Shown here in pieces: positions 15,570 to 25,212 of a DNA stretch of 64,000 bases. The stretch is from Hyphomonas sp. (GTDB taxonomy: Bacteria; Pseudomonadota; Alphaproteobacteria; Caulobacterales; Hyphomonadaceae), in contig NZ_JALHLS010000006.1 in the NCBI RefSeq assembly GCF_022844445.1, forward strand, positions 62,001-126,000. Reading direction: 5' to 3'. The notes below the pieces were generated by a model. The model was given only the letters and a program-made list of their open reading frames with translations, made no database searches and had not been told where the DNA came from. Each line of letters starts with the position of its first letter. Within the stretch, counting starts at the first letter, position 1. The position numbers and the translations under genes were made by a program.

Positions 15570-17678
15570 ATGATGACACTTGCCCGGAGATTCGCAGTTT
15601 TTGTGTCGCTGGCGGCGCTGGTCACCAGCAGCGCGGGCGCCATTGCCCCCGAAACGCCGAGCCTGAAGCCGGGCAAAAACCTTGTGCCTGTCGCCCCGGC
15701 CCCGGTCCTGAGCGTTAACACGGCCACGCCGGCCAGCCCTGCGCTTACCACCTCCGCGCCCGCCCCAGCCCTCGCCCAGAAATCTGCCAGCGTGCTTTAC
15801 CTGTCGCGCGCCCTCAGTGCGGCGGAACGCAGCCAGTGGTCGGAGCTGTCGAGCCTCCAGTACAATGCGCCGGACCCGGTCCTGAAAAACCTGATCATGT
15901 GGAAGCGCGCCAGCGAAGGCGTGCCCGGAATGACCTTCGACGAACTGGACCACGCCCTCACCCTGCTCGACGGCTGGCCGCAGACCTCCAAGATGCGCCA
16001 ACGCGCCGAGGAGATCATCGAACTTTCGGCGCTCGACGCCAGAGCCCGCGTGGCCTGGCTGGAAAAGTCCGGCCCGGCCACCGGCGCGGGCAAAGTCGCC
16101 CTCGCCAACGCCCTTCGTGAAACCGGCAACCGCACGCGCGCCGATGAAGTCATCAAGGATGTCTGGCGCAACAACACGCTCGACAGTGACCTGCAGCGGA
16201 TCGTGCTCGCCCGGTACGGACAGACGCTCAGCCAGGAGGATCACCGCGCCCGCGTCGATTTCCTGCTCTGGACCGGTCAGACCAGTGCTGCCGAAGCGCT
16301 CAAGCCCCAGCTCAACGCCGACCATCGCAAGCTAGCCGACGCCCGAATCGCGCTGGCAAAGAAAGCGCGCACGGTCGATGCCGCCATCAACGCCGTGCCG
16401 GCGCACCTGCAGGCGCACCCGGGCCTCCTTTATGAGCGCGCCAAATGGCGCCGCCAGAAGAAAGTCGACGGCGTCACGGATCTCCTGCGCCAGATTGACG
16501 GCAAGGACGTGCCCGCCGCCGGCCGGGGCAGGCTCTGGGACGAGCGCGCCATTGCCACGCGCGAGGAACTGAAACTTCGCAACTACACGCGCGCCTACCA
16601 GCTGGCTGCCCCGCACGGCATGAATGCCGGCGCAGACTTTGCCGACGCCGAATGGCTCGCCGGATGGATCGCACTGCGCCTCAACGGGGACGCCACGCGC
16701 AGCCTCGGCCACTTCGAATCGATGACAGCCGGCGTCTCCAGCCCGGTCAGCCTTGCGCGCGGCTATTACTGGACCGGCCGCGCCCGCGACGCCCTCGGCC
16801 AGAGCGAGCCCGCTCTCGCCGCCTATGGCGCTGCCTCGACCCACAAGTTTACCTATTACGGCCAACTCGCCTCCGAACGGATCGGCGACAAGAAGGTCAC
16901 CCTCGGCGCGCCGCCCCTTCCGTCGGCGGAAGATCTCGCCCGCTTCAACGCCATGCCGATTGTGCAGGCGATGCAGCTCCTCGGCGAGGCCGGCGAACGT
17001 GAAAGCTTCCGCCACTTCGCCTTCTTCCTCGATGACCAGCTCGAACAGCCGGTCGACTACGAAATGCTGGCGAGCCTCTCGGCGAAGTATACGAGCCCCG
17101 AAGTCGGCGTGCGCATAGGCAAAGCCGGCCTCCAGCGCGGTGTCGTGGCCCCCGGCGCCGCCTATCCGGTGCTCAGCCCCGCTATCAGCCGCAAGCCTCA
17201 GGTCGAGCGCGCCTTCGTCCTCGCCATCACGCGCCAGGAGAGCGAGTTCAACCCCAATGCCCAAAGCCCCGTCGGCGCGCGCGGCCTGATGCAGTTCATG
17301 CCTGCGACCGCCCGCAATGAGGCGCGCCTGCGCGGCATGCCCTACGAGCAGTCCTGGCTGACCTCGGATCCCGGCTACAACATGACCCTTGGCGGCCTGC
17401 ACCTCGACACGCTGCTGAACCAGTTCAACGGCAGCTACATCATGACTGCCGCCGCCTACAACGCCGGCCCGTCCCGCCCCAACCAGTGGGTGCGCGACTA
17501 CGGCGACCCGCGCACCGGCCAGATCGACCCGATTGACTGGGTGGAGTTCGTGCCCTTCTCCGAAACGCGCAACTACATCCAGCGCGTCCTGGAGAACATC
17601 CAGGTCTACCGCCACCGCCTCACCGGCGAGCCCGAAGACATACAGCTCAGCGACGATCTGAAACGCGGCCGCCGCTGA
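15570..17678 (+). CDS. soluble lytic murein transglycosylase (Slt70-like)
   Basis: A 702-residue periplasmic enzyme that cleaves the glycan strand of peptidoglycan to 1,6-anhydro ends. Signal peptide at residues 1-25 (MMTLARRFAVFVSLAALVTS). A long alpha-helical superhelix domain follows, then the C-terminal lysozyme-like SLT domain with catalytic Glu557 in ITRQESEFNP, SPVGARGLMQFMPATA, and MTAAAYNAGPSR. Overall length and order match E. coli Slt70. It is divergent from dapA with 108 bp between the starts. The next gene, on the minus strand, ends 4 bp after its stop. Confidence 0.93.
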   Translation: MMTLARRFAVFVSLAALVTSSAGAIAPETPSLKPGKNLVPVAPAPVLSVNTATPASPALTTSAPAPALAQKSASVLYLSRALSAAERSQWSELSSLQYNAPDPVLKNLIMWKRASEGVPGMTFDELDHALTLLDGWPQTSKMRQRAEEIIELSALDARARVAWLEKSGPATGAGKVALANALRETGNRTRADEVIKDVWRNNTLDSDLQRIVLARYGQTLSQEDHRARVDFLLWTGQTSAAEALKPQLNADHRKLADARIALAKKARTVDAAINAVPAHLQAHPGLLYERAKWRRQKKVDGVTDLLRQIDGKDVPAAGRGRLWDERAIATREELKLRNYTRAYQLAAPHGMNAGADFADAEWLAGWIALRLNGDATRSLGHFESMTAGVSSPVSLARGYYWTGRARDALGQSEPALAAYGAASTHKFTYYGQLASERIGDKKVTLGAPPLPSAEDLARFNAMPIVQAMQLLGEAGERESFRHFAFFLDDQLEQPVDYEMLASLSAKYTSPEVGVRIGKAGLQRGVVAPGAAYPVLSPAISRKPQVERAFVLAITRQESEFNPNAQSPVGARGLMQFMPATARNEARLRGMPYEQSWLTSDPGYNMTLGGLHLDTLLNQFNGSYIMTAAAYNAGPSRPNQWVRDYGDPRTGQIDPIDWVEFVPFSETRNYIQRVLENIQVYRHRLTGEPEDIQLSDDLKRGRR

Positions 17679-17682
17679 CGCA

Positions 17683-18498
17683 TCAGGCGTTCAGCGCCTG
17701 CTGCACGAAGATCAGGCTGTAGCCCACGACGCCCGCCGCTGTGTACGCCGCCGCGGCCAGCACCGCGCCGGCCATGGCAAACCGCGCAGGCGCCGGACCC
17801 TCCTTCGCGCGGATGTAGAGTTCCATCATCGCCAGCGGCAGCAGGTAGGAGAGAAAGCCGAGCACATGGAACCACGCGTCGCTGGGCGGCGCCCGCGCCA
17901 GGATGATGTAACCGAACATCATCATCCGCAGGAAGAACACACCGTTGACCACCACGAACGTACGCAGCGCCCAGCGCCGGTGGCTGGCAAAATTGCGCGC
18001 CGCCGCCGCCCGCCAGGTCAGCGTTCCCAGCACCAGAACAAGCACACCGTTCAGGCTGATCGCAAAGTTCGACGCGAGGCCCTCATGCGCAATCTCCCGC
18101 GACACATCCATCACCAGCCCGGTCGCGGCGACCAGCATTGCCATGACGAGAAATATCCGCCCGTTCCACCGGTGCAGCCACCGGGCGCGCTGGCGCACCT
18201 GCGCCACGAGTTGCAGCATCCCGCCCAGCACCACGATCATTGCCATCAGTACATGCGCGGCAAAAGCGACATTGCCCATCGCGTCTCCGGCGACATACCC
18301 ATGCGAGAGAAACGGATTGCGGTCCCAATCCGCAAAGTTTCCGGACAGGGTCGACGGCCCATAGAACGCCGCGATGAAATAGAGGAACGCGGCCTGCCCC
18401 GCAAACGTCACCCAAAACCAAAGTGTTGCGGCGCTGTTCAGCGCTGTATCGGCAACGTTCCTGCGCCCTGCCGGGCGCGCGGCGAGAGCATCTGTCAT
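17683..18498 (-). CDS. DUF2306 family membrane protein
   Basis: A 271-residue inner membrane protein with about seven hydrophobic segments, beginning with LWFWVTFAGQAAFLYFIAAFY. I chose ATG 18498 because AAGGAAA precedes it; the longer open frame has no ribosome site. The loop WLHRWNGRIFLVMAM and the later HRRWALRTF carry the conserved His residues of DUF2306 proteins, suggesting heme or quinone handling, but no function is established. It is divergent from an AraC-type regulator across a short region with repeated CGATAT half-sites, so that regulator may control it. Confidence 0.75.
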   Translation of the reverse strand: MTDALAARPAGRRNVADTALNSAATLWFWVTFAGQAAFLYFIAAFYGPSTLSGNFADWDRNPFLSHGYVAGDAMGNVAFAAHVLMAMIVVLGGMLQLVAQVRQRARWLHRWNGRIFLVMAMLVAATGLVMDVSREIAHEGLASNFAISLNGVLVLVLGTLTWRAAAARNFASHRRWALRTFVVVNGVFFLRMMMFGYIILARAPPSDAWFHVLGFLSYLLPLAMMELYIRAKEGPAPARFAMAGAVLAAAAYTAAGVVGYSLIFVQQALNA

Positions 18499-18542
18499 TC
18501 GAGTTTCCTTGCTTGCACTGGCGAAAGCGGTGATGATCGATT

Positions 18543-18571
18543 GGCGATATGCTATCGCCCTGAAACGATAT
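18543..18571. promoter_or_regulatory. candidate operator between DUF2306 and AraC genes
   Basis: A perfect inverted repeat GGCGATA-TGC-TATCGCC at 18543-18559, plus a second CGATAT at 18566-18571 exactly 21 bp (two helical turns) after the first CGATAT at 18545-18550. Direct repeats at whole-turn spacing suit AraC-family regulators. Confidence 0.5.
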
Positions 18572-18577
18572 GAGGCC

Positions 18578-19669
18578 ATGACAGTGCGCTCGAAAAACAT
18601 GATCGTGCGTAACATCGCAGGCCTCCCCACGGCGGAGCCCACGCTGTCCGCTGGCTTCACAAGAGCGCTGCTCGATTTCGCTGTCGTTCAGGGTGCGGAC
18701 GAGGCGCGCCTCCTCCAGCGCAGCGGTCTGCGCGCCGCGGACCTGGCCGATCAGGATGACCGCATTCCCGTCTCCCGCTACGCCGCGCTGATGCGCGCGG
18801 GCAAGGAAGAAACCGGCAACGCCGCCCTCGCGCTGGAATTCGGCGCGGCCAGCGACTTCCGGAAGTTCTCGGTTGTCGGCCTCATCAGCCATGCCAGCGC
18901 GAACATGATGGAAGCTCTCGGCCAGCTCAACCGTTTCGGCCGCTTGGTCGTCGAGATCGAAGGCCTCGGCGAAGGTCCGCGCTTCCGTCTCGTGGAGCGC
19001 GCAGGCGGACTCTGGATGGAGGACCTGCGTCCCGATCCGAACAGCTTCCCCGAATTCACCGAATCCACCTTGTCGCGTTTCATCGTCAGTGCCCGGCGCG
19101 ATTTCCCACAGCACACCTTCGCCCTTGAAGCGCAGGTCACGCATCCCGCGCCGCCCTACCGCGCCCGATACGATACGCTCTGGCAGATCCCCGTCACCTT
19201 CGGCAGCGAGCGCAACGCGATCCGCATCCACCCCGGCTGGACGCAGGTGCAGATCCAGCCCGAGGCCCGCTATGTGTTCGGCGTCCTGACCGAGCGCGGC
19301 GATGCGCTGCTTCAGGACCTCGAAAACTCGAAAACCCTGCGCGGCCGGGTCGAGGCGATGACCCTGCCCGTCCTCCATACCGGCACGGTGAGTGTCGACC
19401 GCATTGCCGCCCGGCTCGGCGTCAGCCGGCAGACGCTCTACCGCAACCTGAAGGCCGAAGGGGTCACCTTCGCAGAGGTGCTCGACACGCTGCGCCACAA
19501 AATGGCGCTGCACTATCTCGCCGGCCAGCAGGTCTCCGTGAACGAAACCGCCTATCTGGTCGGCTTCTCTGATCCCTCCGCCTTTTCACGCGCCTTCAAG
19601 CGCTGGACCGGCAGCAGCCCGCGCGACTTGAAGGCCGCCCGCCGGGCCCGAAGTGATGTCCCGGTCTGA
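18578..19669 (+). CDS. AraC family transcriptional regulator
   Basis: About 363 residues from ATG 18578, which has GAGG close upstream; ATG 18599 is an alternative and longer starts would run into the operator region. The N-terminal part (TRALLDFAVVQGADEARLL, GAASDFRKFSVVGLISHASAN) resembles the Arabinose_bd/ligand domain of OruR/ArgR-like AraC regulators. The C-terminal HTH_18 domain shows RIAARLGVSRQTLYRNLKAE, then ETAYLVGFSDPSAFSRAFKR with WTGSSPRDLK. Divergent from the DUF2306 gene, which is the likely target. The effector is unknown. Confidence 0.88.
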   Translation: MTVRSKNMIVRNIAGLPTAEPTLSAGFTRALLDFAVVQGADEARLLQRSGLRAADLADQDDRIPVSRYAALMRAGKEETGNAALALEFGAASDFRKFSVVGLISHASANMMEALGQLNRFGRLVVEIEGLGEGPRFRLVERAGGLWMEDLRPDPNSFPEFTESTLSRFIVSARRDFPQHTFALEAQVTHPAPPYRARYDTLWQIPVTFGSERNAIRIHPGWTQVQIQPEARYVFGVLTERGDALLQDLENSKTLRGRVEAMTLPVLHTGTVSVDRIAARLGVSRQTLYRNLKAEGVTFAEVLDTLRHKMALHYLAGQQVSVNETAYLVGFSDPSAFSRAFKRWTGSSPRDLKAARRARSDVPV

Positions 19670-19862
19670 AACATGCGCAATGCCCGCCCGCAGACAGTGC
19701 AGGAATCCGGGGCAGACGGATACGTGCTCACCGCGACGATCCCGCTTGGCGAAGACCTCGGGGCTGACACTGCGCCAGCTCGGCTGCGCCCGTGAATGGC
19801 TGCGCTCTTGCGCCCCACGCGCTGCGATGCTCTGAACATCCCTGAGCTGAGGGAGCATACGC

Positions 19863-21131
19863 GTGAAATTTCTGAAATCGCTTTCGGCGCAGGTGCTGAT
19901 TGCCCTTGCCCTGGGACTGGGCCTTGGCACCTTTCTGGGCGGCGTCTCGGGCGTCCCGGTAGAACTTGTTTCCGTCACCGAGGCCATCGGCTCGCTCTGG
20001 CTTGGCTTCCTGCAAATGACGGTTATCCCGCTCGTCTTCGCGCTGCTGGTCGTCGGCGTCGCCGCCGTATCAGACGCGCTCTCCGCCGGCCGACTCACTG
20101 CCCGCGCGCTCAGTTGGTTCGCCCTCCTCCTTGCCGGCGCCATTGTCGCCACACTCCTTTCCTACGAAGCGGTTCTCGCCGCCTGGCCAGTGAACGCGGA
20201 AAGCGCGCGCGTCCTCGTCGCCGGCGCCACAGGCGCAGATGCACCCGCCTCGCAGGCCATAGAGTTCGGCGCCTGGCTGAAATCCCTCTCACCTTCCAAT
20301 CCCGTCGCGGCCGCAGCCGGCAATGCCATCCTGCCGCTCGTCATCTTCGCGCTCTTCTTCGCCTTCGCCGTCACCCGGCTGCCGCATGCACAGCGCGTGC
20401 TGCTCGTCAGCTTCTTTGACGCCGTCGCCGACACGATGATCGTCATCGTCAAATGGGTGCTGCTCGCCGCCCCGCTCGGCGTGTTCGCCCTGTCGCTCAC
20501 GCTTGGTCTGCGCAGCGGCCTCGGGGCCTCGGGCGCGCTCTTCCACTATATCCTGCTTGTTTCGGCCGGCGGCATCGCGGTCGTGATCGCCTGCTACCCG
20601 CTCGCCGCCCTCTTCGGCCGCGTCGGCCCGGTGCGCTTCGCCCGCGCCATCGCGCCGGCGCAGGTCGTTGCCTTCTCCACCCAGTCCTCCATCGGTACCC
20701 TGCCGGTGATGGTCGAGTGCGCGCGCAAGAACCTCGGCATTCCCGAACACGTCGCGGGCCTTGTCCTGCCGCTCGCCGTCGCCGTCTTCCGCCTGACGAG
20801 CCCGGTAGCCAACCTCGCCGTCGTCCTCTTCATCTGCCACATCTACGGCATCGAGCCGACCCTCGCCCAGTTCATCGCCGCCGGTCTCGTCGCCTTCGCC
20901 GTCTCGATCTCATCGGTCGGCCTGCCGGGCCAGCTCAGCTTCTTTGTCTCCGTCGCGCCCATCTGTCTTGCCATCGGCGCGCCGATCGAACTGCTCCCGC
21001 TGCTCCTTGCCGTCGAGGTCATCCCGGACATCTTCCGCACTGTCGGCAACGTCACCGCCGACCTCACGGTCACCACCATCCTCAACCGCGGCGACAAGGG
21101 CGTCCGCGTCATCGCTCCCGAGACGGCCTGA
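19863..21131 (+). CDS. dicarboxylate/amino acid:cation symporter (DAACS family)
   Basis: A 422-residue inner membrane transporter of the GltP/DctA type, coupling uptake of an acidic amino acid or C4-dicarboxylate to H+ or Na+. It uses a GTG start with GGGAG 9 bp upstream. About eight membrane helices and two re-entrant loops are expected. The first helix is VLIALALGLGLGTFLGG. The Ser-rich loop reads AFSTQSSIGTLPVMVE (family usual: AFSTSSSAATLP). Then RLTSPVANLAVVLFI replaces the typical NMDGTA motif, so the substrate may differ from glutamate or aspartate. The 193 bp before it hold no convincing gene. Confidence 0.88.
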   Translation: MKFLKSLSAQVLIALALGLGLGTFLGGVSGVPVELVSVTEAIGSLWLGFLQMTVIPLVFALLVVGVAAVSDALSAGRLTARALSWFALLLAGAIVATLLSYEAVLAAWPVNAESARVLVAGATGADAPASQAIEFGAWLKSLSPSNPVAAAAGNAILPLVIFALFFAFAVTRLPHAQRVLLVSFFDAVADTMIVIVKWVLLAAPLGVFALSLTLGLRSGLGASGALFHYILLVSAGGIAVVIACYPLAALFGRVGPVRFARAIAPAQVVAFSTQSSIGTLPVMVECARKNLGIPEHVAGLVLPLAVAVFRLTSPVANLAVVLFICHIYGIEPTLAQFIAAGLVAFAVSISSVGLPGQLSFFVSVAPICLAIGAPIELLPLLLAVEVIPDIFRTVGNVTADLTVTTILNRGDKGVRVIAPETA

Positions 21132-21233
21132 CCCACAAAACCCTTCCCCCCACCCGCCCATCCCGCTACGCTGCCCCGAACCGTCCACAAGTCGGGCTGG
21201 GCGTGTAGGCACTTTCTGGACGGGGTAACGGGC

Positions 21234-22667
21234 ATGAAAAATCTCCTTCTTGCGGTCAGCGCGCTGGCACTTGTGACCGCCTGCGGCAATGAAACCGGCG
21301 CAGGTCCTGGCGGCACAGGCGGCACCGGCGAAGGCTCGGCCACCGCTGCCGCGGCCAGTATTCCCGGGATGCCCGAAGGCCCGCTGCGCGTCGCCGACGA
21401 AAACCTCGTTGCCCTCTACAAGCAGCTCCACGAGACGCCGGAGCTCTCCTTCAAGGAAGCACAGACTTCTGCCCTCCTCGCCAACGAGCTGAAAACGCTT
21501 GGCTTTACAGTCACCGAAGGCGTCGGCGATGCCTGGGTCAAGGACAAGTCGATGAAGGACCACGGCGAAGTGCGCGCCGGCGTCGGCGGCTATGGCGTAG
21601 TCGGCGTTTTCGAGAACGGCCCCGGCCCGGTCATCCTGATCCGCACTGACACCGACGCCCTGCCCGTGCCGGAGCAAACCGGCCTTCCCTTCGCTTCGAA
21701 GGTCGTCTCCGAAACCTGGACCGGCGTTGAAAGCAACGTCATGCACGCCTGCGCCCACGATATCCACATGACCGTCTGGGTCGGCGCCGCCCGGCGCCTG
21801 ATCGCAGAGAAGGACAAGTGGAAAGGCACGCTGGTGATGATTGCTCAGCCTGCGGAGGAAATCGGCCTCGGTGCGCAGGCGATGCTCGCCGAAGGTCTGT
21901 ACACGAAGTTCCCGAAGCCGGACTATAATATTGCCCTGCACGTCTCAGCCGGGGCCCCCGCCGGCACCATCGCCTATTCCAGCGGTTTTGCGCTCGCGAA
22001 TGTCGACTCGGTCGACATCAAAGTGAAGGGTGTCGGCGGCCACGGCGCCTATCCGCACACGACGGTCGACCCCGTGCTCGTGGCGAGCCACATCGTCGTC
22101 GCGCTGCAGAGCCTCGTCTCGCGCAACACCAACCCGCTCGACTCCGCCGTCGTCACCGTCGGCTCGATCAAGGCCGGCGCCAAGCACAACATCATCCCGG
22201 ATGAAGCCGAACTACTGATCACCGTGCGCTCTTACGAGGACAAGACGCGCCAGATGCTGCTCGACGGCATCAAGCGCATCGCGGAAGGCCAGGCCGCCGC
22301 CTTCGGCGCGCCCGCACCCGTCATCACGGTGGAGAGCGACTTCACCCCCGCGACCTATAACGACCCCGACCTCACCGCCCGCGCCATGGCCGCCATCAGT
22401 GCCGAGCTGGGCGCCGCCAACGTGCGCGCGGTCCCGCCCGTCATGGGCGGCGAGGACTTCAGCCAGTATGCGCGCACCGACGAGAAGATTCCCGGCGTCA
22501 TCTTCTGGCTCGGCGCCGTCAGCGCGGACAAATACGCCGCCTCGCAGGTCGACGGCATGCCGCTGCCCTCGCTACACTCCCCCCTCTTCGCCCCCGACTA
22601 CGACCCCGCCATCGCAACCGGCGTCGACGCGATGACGGCGGCGGTGATCGACCTCTTCAAGGACTAG
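21234..22667 (+). CDS. M20 family amidohydrolase, lipoprotein
   Basis: A 477-residue metallo-amidohydrolase of the M20D (hippurate/IAA-amino-acid hydrolase-like) group with a lipoprotein signal (LALVTACGN), so it likely acts in the periplasm. After a Gly/Thr-rich linker the catalytic domain shows LHETPELSFKE, IRTDTDALPVPEQTGLPFAS, the metal site MHACAHDIHM, AQPAEEIGLGAQAM, and the lid-domain GVGGHGAYPHTTVDP. PPVMGGEDFSQYA near the C-terminus completes the site. Substrate unknown; N-acyl amino acids or peptides are likely. Confidence 0.9.
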   Translation: MKNLLLAVSALALVTACGNETGAGPGGTGGTGEGSATAAAASIPGMPEGPLRVADENLVALYKQLHETPELSFKEAQTSALLANELKTLGFTVTEGVGDAWVKDKSMKDHGEVRAGVGGYGVVGVFENGPGPVILIRTDTDALPVPEQTGLPFASKVVSETWTGVESNVMHACAHDIHMTVWVGAARRLIAEKDKWKGTLVMIAQPAEEIGLGAQAMLAEGLYTKFPKPDYNIALHVSAGAPAGTIAYSSGFALANVDSVDIKVKGVGGHGAYPHTTVDPVLVASHIVVALQSLVSRNTNPLDSAVVTVGSIKAGAKHNIIPDEAELLITVRSYEDKTRQMLLDGIKRIAEGQAAAFGAPAPVITVESDFTPATYNDPDLTARAMAAISAELGAANVRAVPPVMGGEDFSQYARTDEKIPGVIFWLGAVSADKYAASQVDGMPLPSLHSPLFAPDYDPAIATGVDAMTAAVIDLFKD

Positions 22668-22727
22668 AACGACAATTTGAATTGCGCCCTCTTCCCAAGC
22701 TCGCTGAGCAATGATTAGTTTCTCGCT

Positions 22728-25067
22728 GTGCGGGAAATGGGGGCGAGGGTGGATAAGGCAGAGAGCAACACATCAGGCAGTTGGCGCGGACGTCGCCGAC
22801 TGGGACCAATGCACGAACTCGAAGTGCTGGTCATTGCATTCCTGCTCGCGGGCACCGGTACGTATTTCGCCGTACAGGATCTTACGGACGACCGGCCCTT
22901 TCGAAGCTTCGCTGAAGCTGCAGGTACTGTCGCAAGCCTTTTGATAGCGCACGTCATATGCGGGCTGCTGCTTGTTCAACGCAGTTGGGATAACACTCCC
23001 AAGGCTCATGATCCGGGAACGGAAGAACGGCCCGGATTCTATGCGGCATTCTTCTGGATGGGAGGATTGCTCGCGGTGCTTGCATGGAGCGCATATGGCA
23101 AGTCCCTACTGCCATTCAGTTTTCCATGGGCCATAGAAAATTGGGACTGGAGGGCGACTGCGCTTTTTCTGGTCTCGCTTGGCGTTGCGTTCGCGCCCCT
23201 CTGCTACGGTTACCACCTCGTCGCGCTCGAAGCGATCAACACGCGCAAGACCAAAAGCTACTTGGTTGATCCGGACGGACCTATCAGTTCGATGACGATA
23301 CTGGCGACTATCGCGATCATCATGATTGTGGGAGCAGGCGCATGGGCGGCCGGACAGCGCATGTTCTCAATAACCGGATACTTCGGACTAGTTTCGATGG
23401 CGGTTGTGGTATCCGCATTCCTGTCATTCATCGTGATTGCCAACCTTGCCGGCTTCAAAGCCTTGATTGAGCAAAGCCCGATGACACCAATCAAGGCGAG
23501 TGGCGCAGCACATCCCGGGGCCATAATCAGCGGAATTGACGCGCTGCTGGTGAGGTTGGTTGCGCCGTTGTCCGGCGCCACGCTGCCAGGCTGGTTCATG
23601 CCGCAGGCAATGCTGCTGCTGGTGATGCTCCCCTTGGCCGGTATGGGCTACGCGCTGCCGGAACCCCTTGGCTTGGTGCCGATTTCCGTGGCGATGATTA
23701 TCATCCTCGCGCTTGGTCGCCGGTGGGCATGGGTCGAAGACGACCGTGAAAAGGCTCTCCGAATACAGACGACCAAGTCGGACAAGTTCCGTATCGGCTT
23801 TGCCAATGACCTGCGCGACGAAGCGCTGATGGGATATGCTTGGTTGTTCGTTCTCGTGCCACTTGCCTTGCGCCAGGCACAGCTCGAGTTCGGCTTCTTT
23901 CCCAAGAGCTCCGACGATATGTCGTTGATCAATTGGTTCAATTTCTTCGGAGCAGAGTTGGCGAAGGGCGTGCCGATTGTGTCATGGATCGATATCTATC
24001 AGGTCGAGGAAGCACAGGTCTTTGACTCGAACACAGCTTTCGGACGGCACGTGATCTTTGCTTCAAGGCTGATCATCGACGTCGTGATCATCGCCGCCCT
24101 GTTGCAGGCAATCGGCATTGCTCAGCGCAACAGCGCTCAGAAGAGCCTTTTCAAGAACGGTCAAGTCGATTTCTTTGACCCGTTCATGGAGCGCAAGATC
24201 CTTGAAGAGTCTTGGCAGGCCGCCACAAATGGCCAGCCGCCCATCAAGCCAGAGTGGGAGCGTTTCTTTGAGGAGCATCGGCGCGAAAGCGTTGAGCTTG
24301 ACCGTGGCGACTTCCGATACAATCCTCGCCGGTTGAGCGAACTGTCTCTGGAGCTTTCGAAATCTGATCAGGCTGCCGACAAGAGGCTGCTTGAAGTCGT
24401 TTCCTGGCTGGCCGAGGGTCTGGTTCTCGGAACGGTCGGCGACCGCCTAAGGCAACTTAGCAAGCGGTACTCTGATCTGTTACAGACCGAGCGCGCCGAC
24501 GATCCCGATGGACACTCCAAGAGGCGCCAGTTCGAGAGATTTCTCGACGATGCGATTGCCGACTTCCGCGCTTCCCATCCGGAAGACCGGACCGAAGCAG
24601 ACTATCTGGCGCTCTCGGAGTTGCTTTTCCTGATCCGGACAGACCGCGGGCTTGACGTTCAACGCACCCGGGCGTTCTCGATGTTGGGCGACAAGGGCAC
24701 GCTTGAGGCGGCCCGAGTGCTGGCTGCCCGCCTCGTTGATCTGGAGCAAGCGCCTGGCATCCTGGGCGTTTCCTTGGAAGAGGCCAAGACGTGGCATCCG
24801 GTGCGCCAAGGCAGGGTGGAAGACAGGTCGTTCGCGACCGAACAGCTCATGAACATCAACATGGCACGGCAATCACCGAGCGAAGCGGACGAGCAGCGAC
24901 TGAAAGAGTTGCAGGTGCAGGTATCCCGCCGGCGTCCCTTGCGCAGCATTCAGCGAGAGTACGACCGGTTGAAGCGAATGGGCGCGGGCATCTGGATGAA
25001 GCCGGGCGAAGAAGCGATGTTCGAGAGGTTGCTGACGCAAATCGCCCAACTGACGCGGAGCAGCTAA
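22728..25067 (+). CDS. large multi-spanning membrane protein of unknown function
   Basis: About 779 residues from GTG 22728; ATG 22737 or ATG 22809 (MHELEVLVIAFL) could be the true start, and none has a strong Shine-Dalgarno. I do not recognise it. The first 460 residues carry roughly ten hydrophobic segments (for example VLVIAFLLAGTGTYFAV, VASLLIAHVICGLLLVQ, ILATIAIIMIVGAGAWAAG, LVSMAVVVSAFLSFIVIANL, LIIDVVIIAALLQAIGIA). The remaining 310 residues are soluble, helical and charged (LSLELSKSDQAADKRLLEVV, VSRRRPLRSIQREYDRLKR). GC content and codon use are clearly lower in GC than both neighbours, so it may be a transferred gene. It stands alone between two unrelated units. Confidence 0.7.
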   Translation: MREMGARVDKAESNTSGSWRGRRRLGPMHELEVLVIAFLLAGTGTYFAVQDLTDDRPFRSFAEAAGTVASLLIAHVICGLLLVQRSWDNTPKAHDPGTEERPGFYAAFFWMGGLLAVLAWSAYGKSLLPFSFPWAIENWDWRATALFLVSLGVAFAPLCYGYHLVALEAINTRKTKSYLVDPDGPISSMTILATIAIIMIVGAGAWAAGQRMFSITGYFGLVSMAVVVSAFLSFIVIANLAGFKALIEQSPMTPIKASGAAHPGAIISGIDALLVRLVAPLSGATLPGWFMPQAMLLLVMLPLAGMGYALPEPLGLVPISVAMIIILALGRRWAWVEDDREKALRIQTTKSDKFRIGFANDLRDEALMGYAWLFVLVPLALRQAQLEFGFFPKSSDDMSLINWFNFFGAELAKGVPIVSWIDIYQVEEAQVFDSNTAFGRHVIFASRLIIDVVIIAALLQAIGIAQRNSAQKSLFKNGQVDFFDPFMERKILEESWQAATNGQPPIKPEWERFFEEHRRESVELDRGDFRYNPRRLSELSLELSKSDQAADKRLLEVVSWLAEGLVLGTVGDRLRQLSKRYSDLLQTERADDPDGHSKRRQFERFLDDAIADFRASHPEDRTEADYLALSELLFLIRTDRGLDVQRTRAFSMLGDKGTLEAARVLAARLVDLEQAPGILGVSLEEAKTWHPVRQGRVEDRSFATEQLMNINMARQSPSEADEQRLKELQVQVSRRRPLRSIQREYDRLKRMGAGIWMKPGEEAMFERLLTQIAQLTRSS

Positions 25068-25212
25068 CACTGCGTAGAGTGAGGCCAAGCGCCCCAGCCC
25101 AATCATGGCCAAAAGGTGGCGCGGCCTTGCCTTTGGCGCCCCGATTCGCTAGAACCCCTTTTGCTCAGAGTGCGCAAAAGTAACAGAGCCGTCACGAAGA
25201 GCCCTGCCCCTC

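Noticed and set aside
19670-19862. Possible short gene between the AraC and symporter genes
   Set aside because: The 60-codon frame there is Arg/Ser-rich, lacks a ribosome site and shows no hydrophobic or domain pattern; treated as intergenic.
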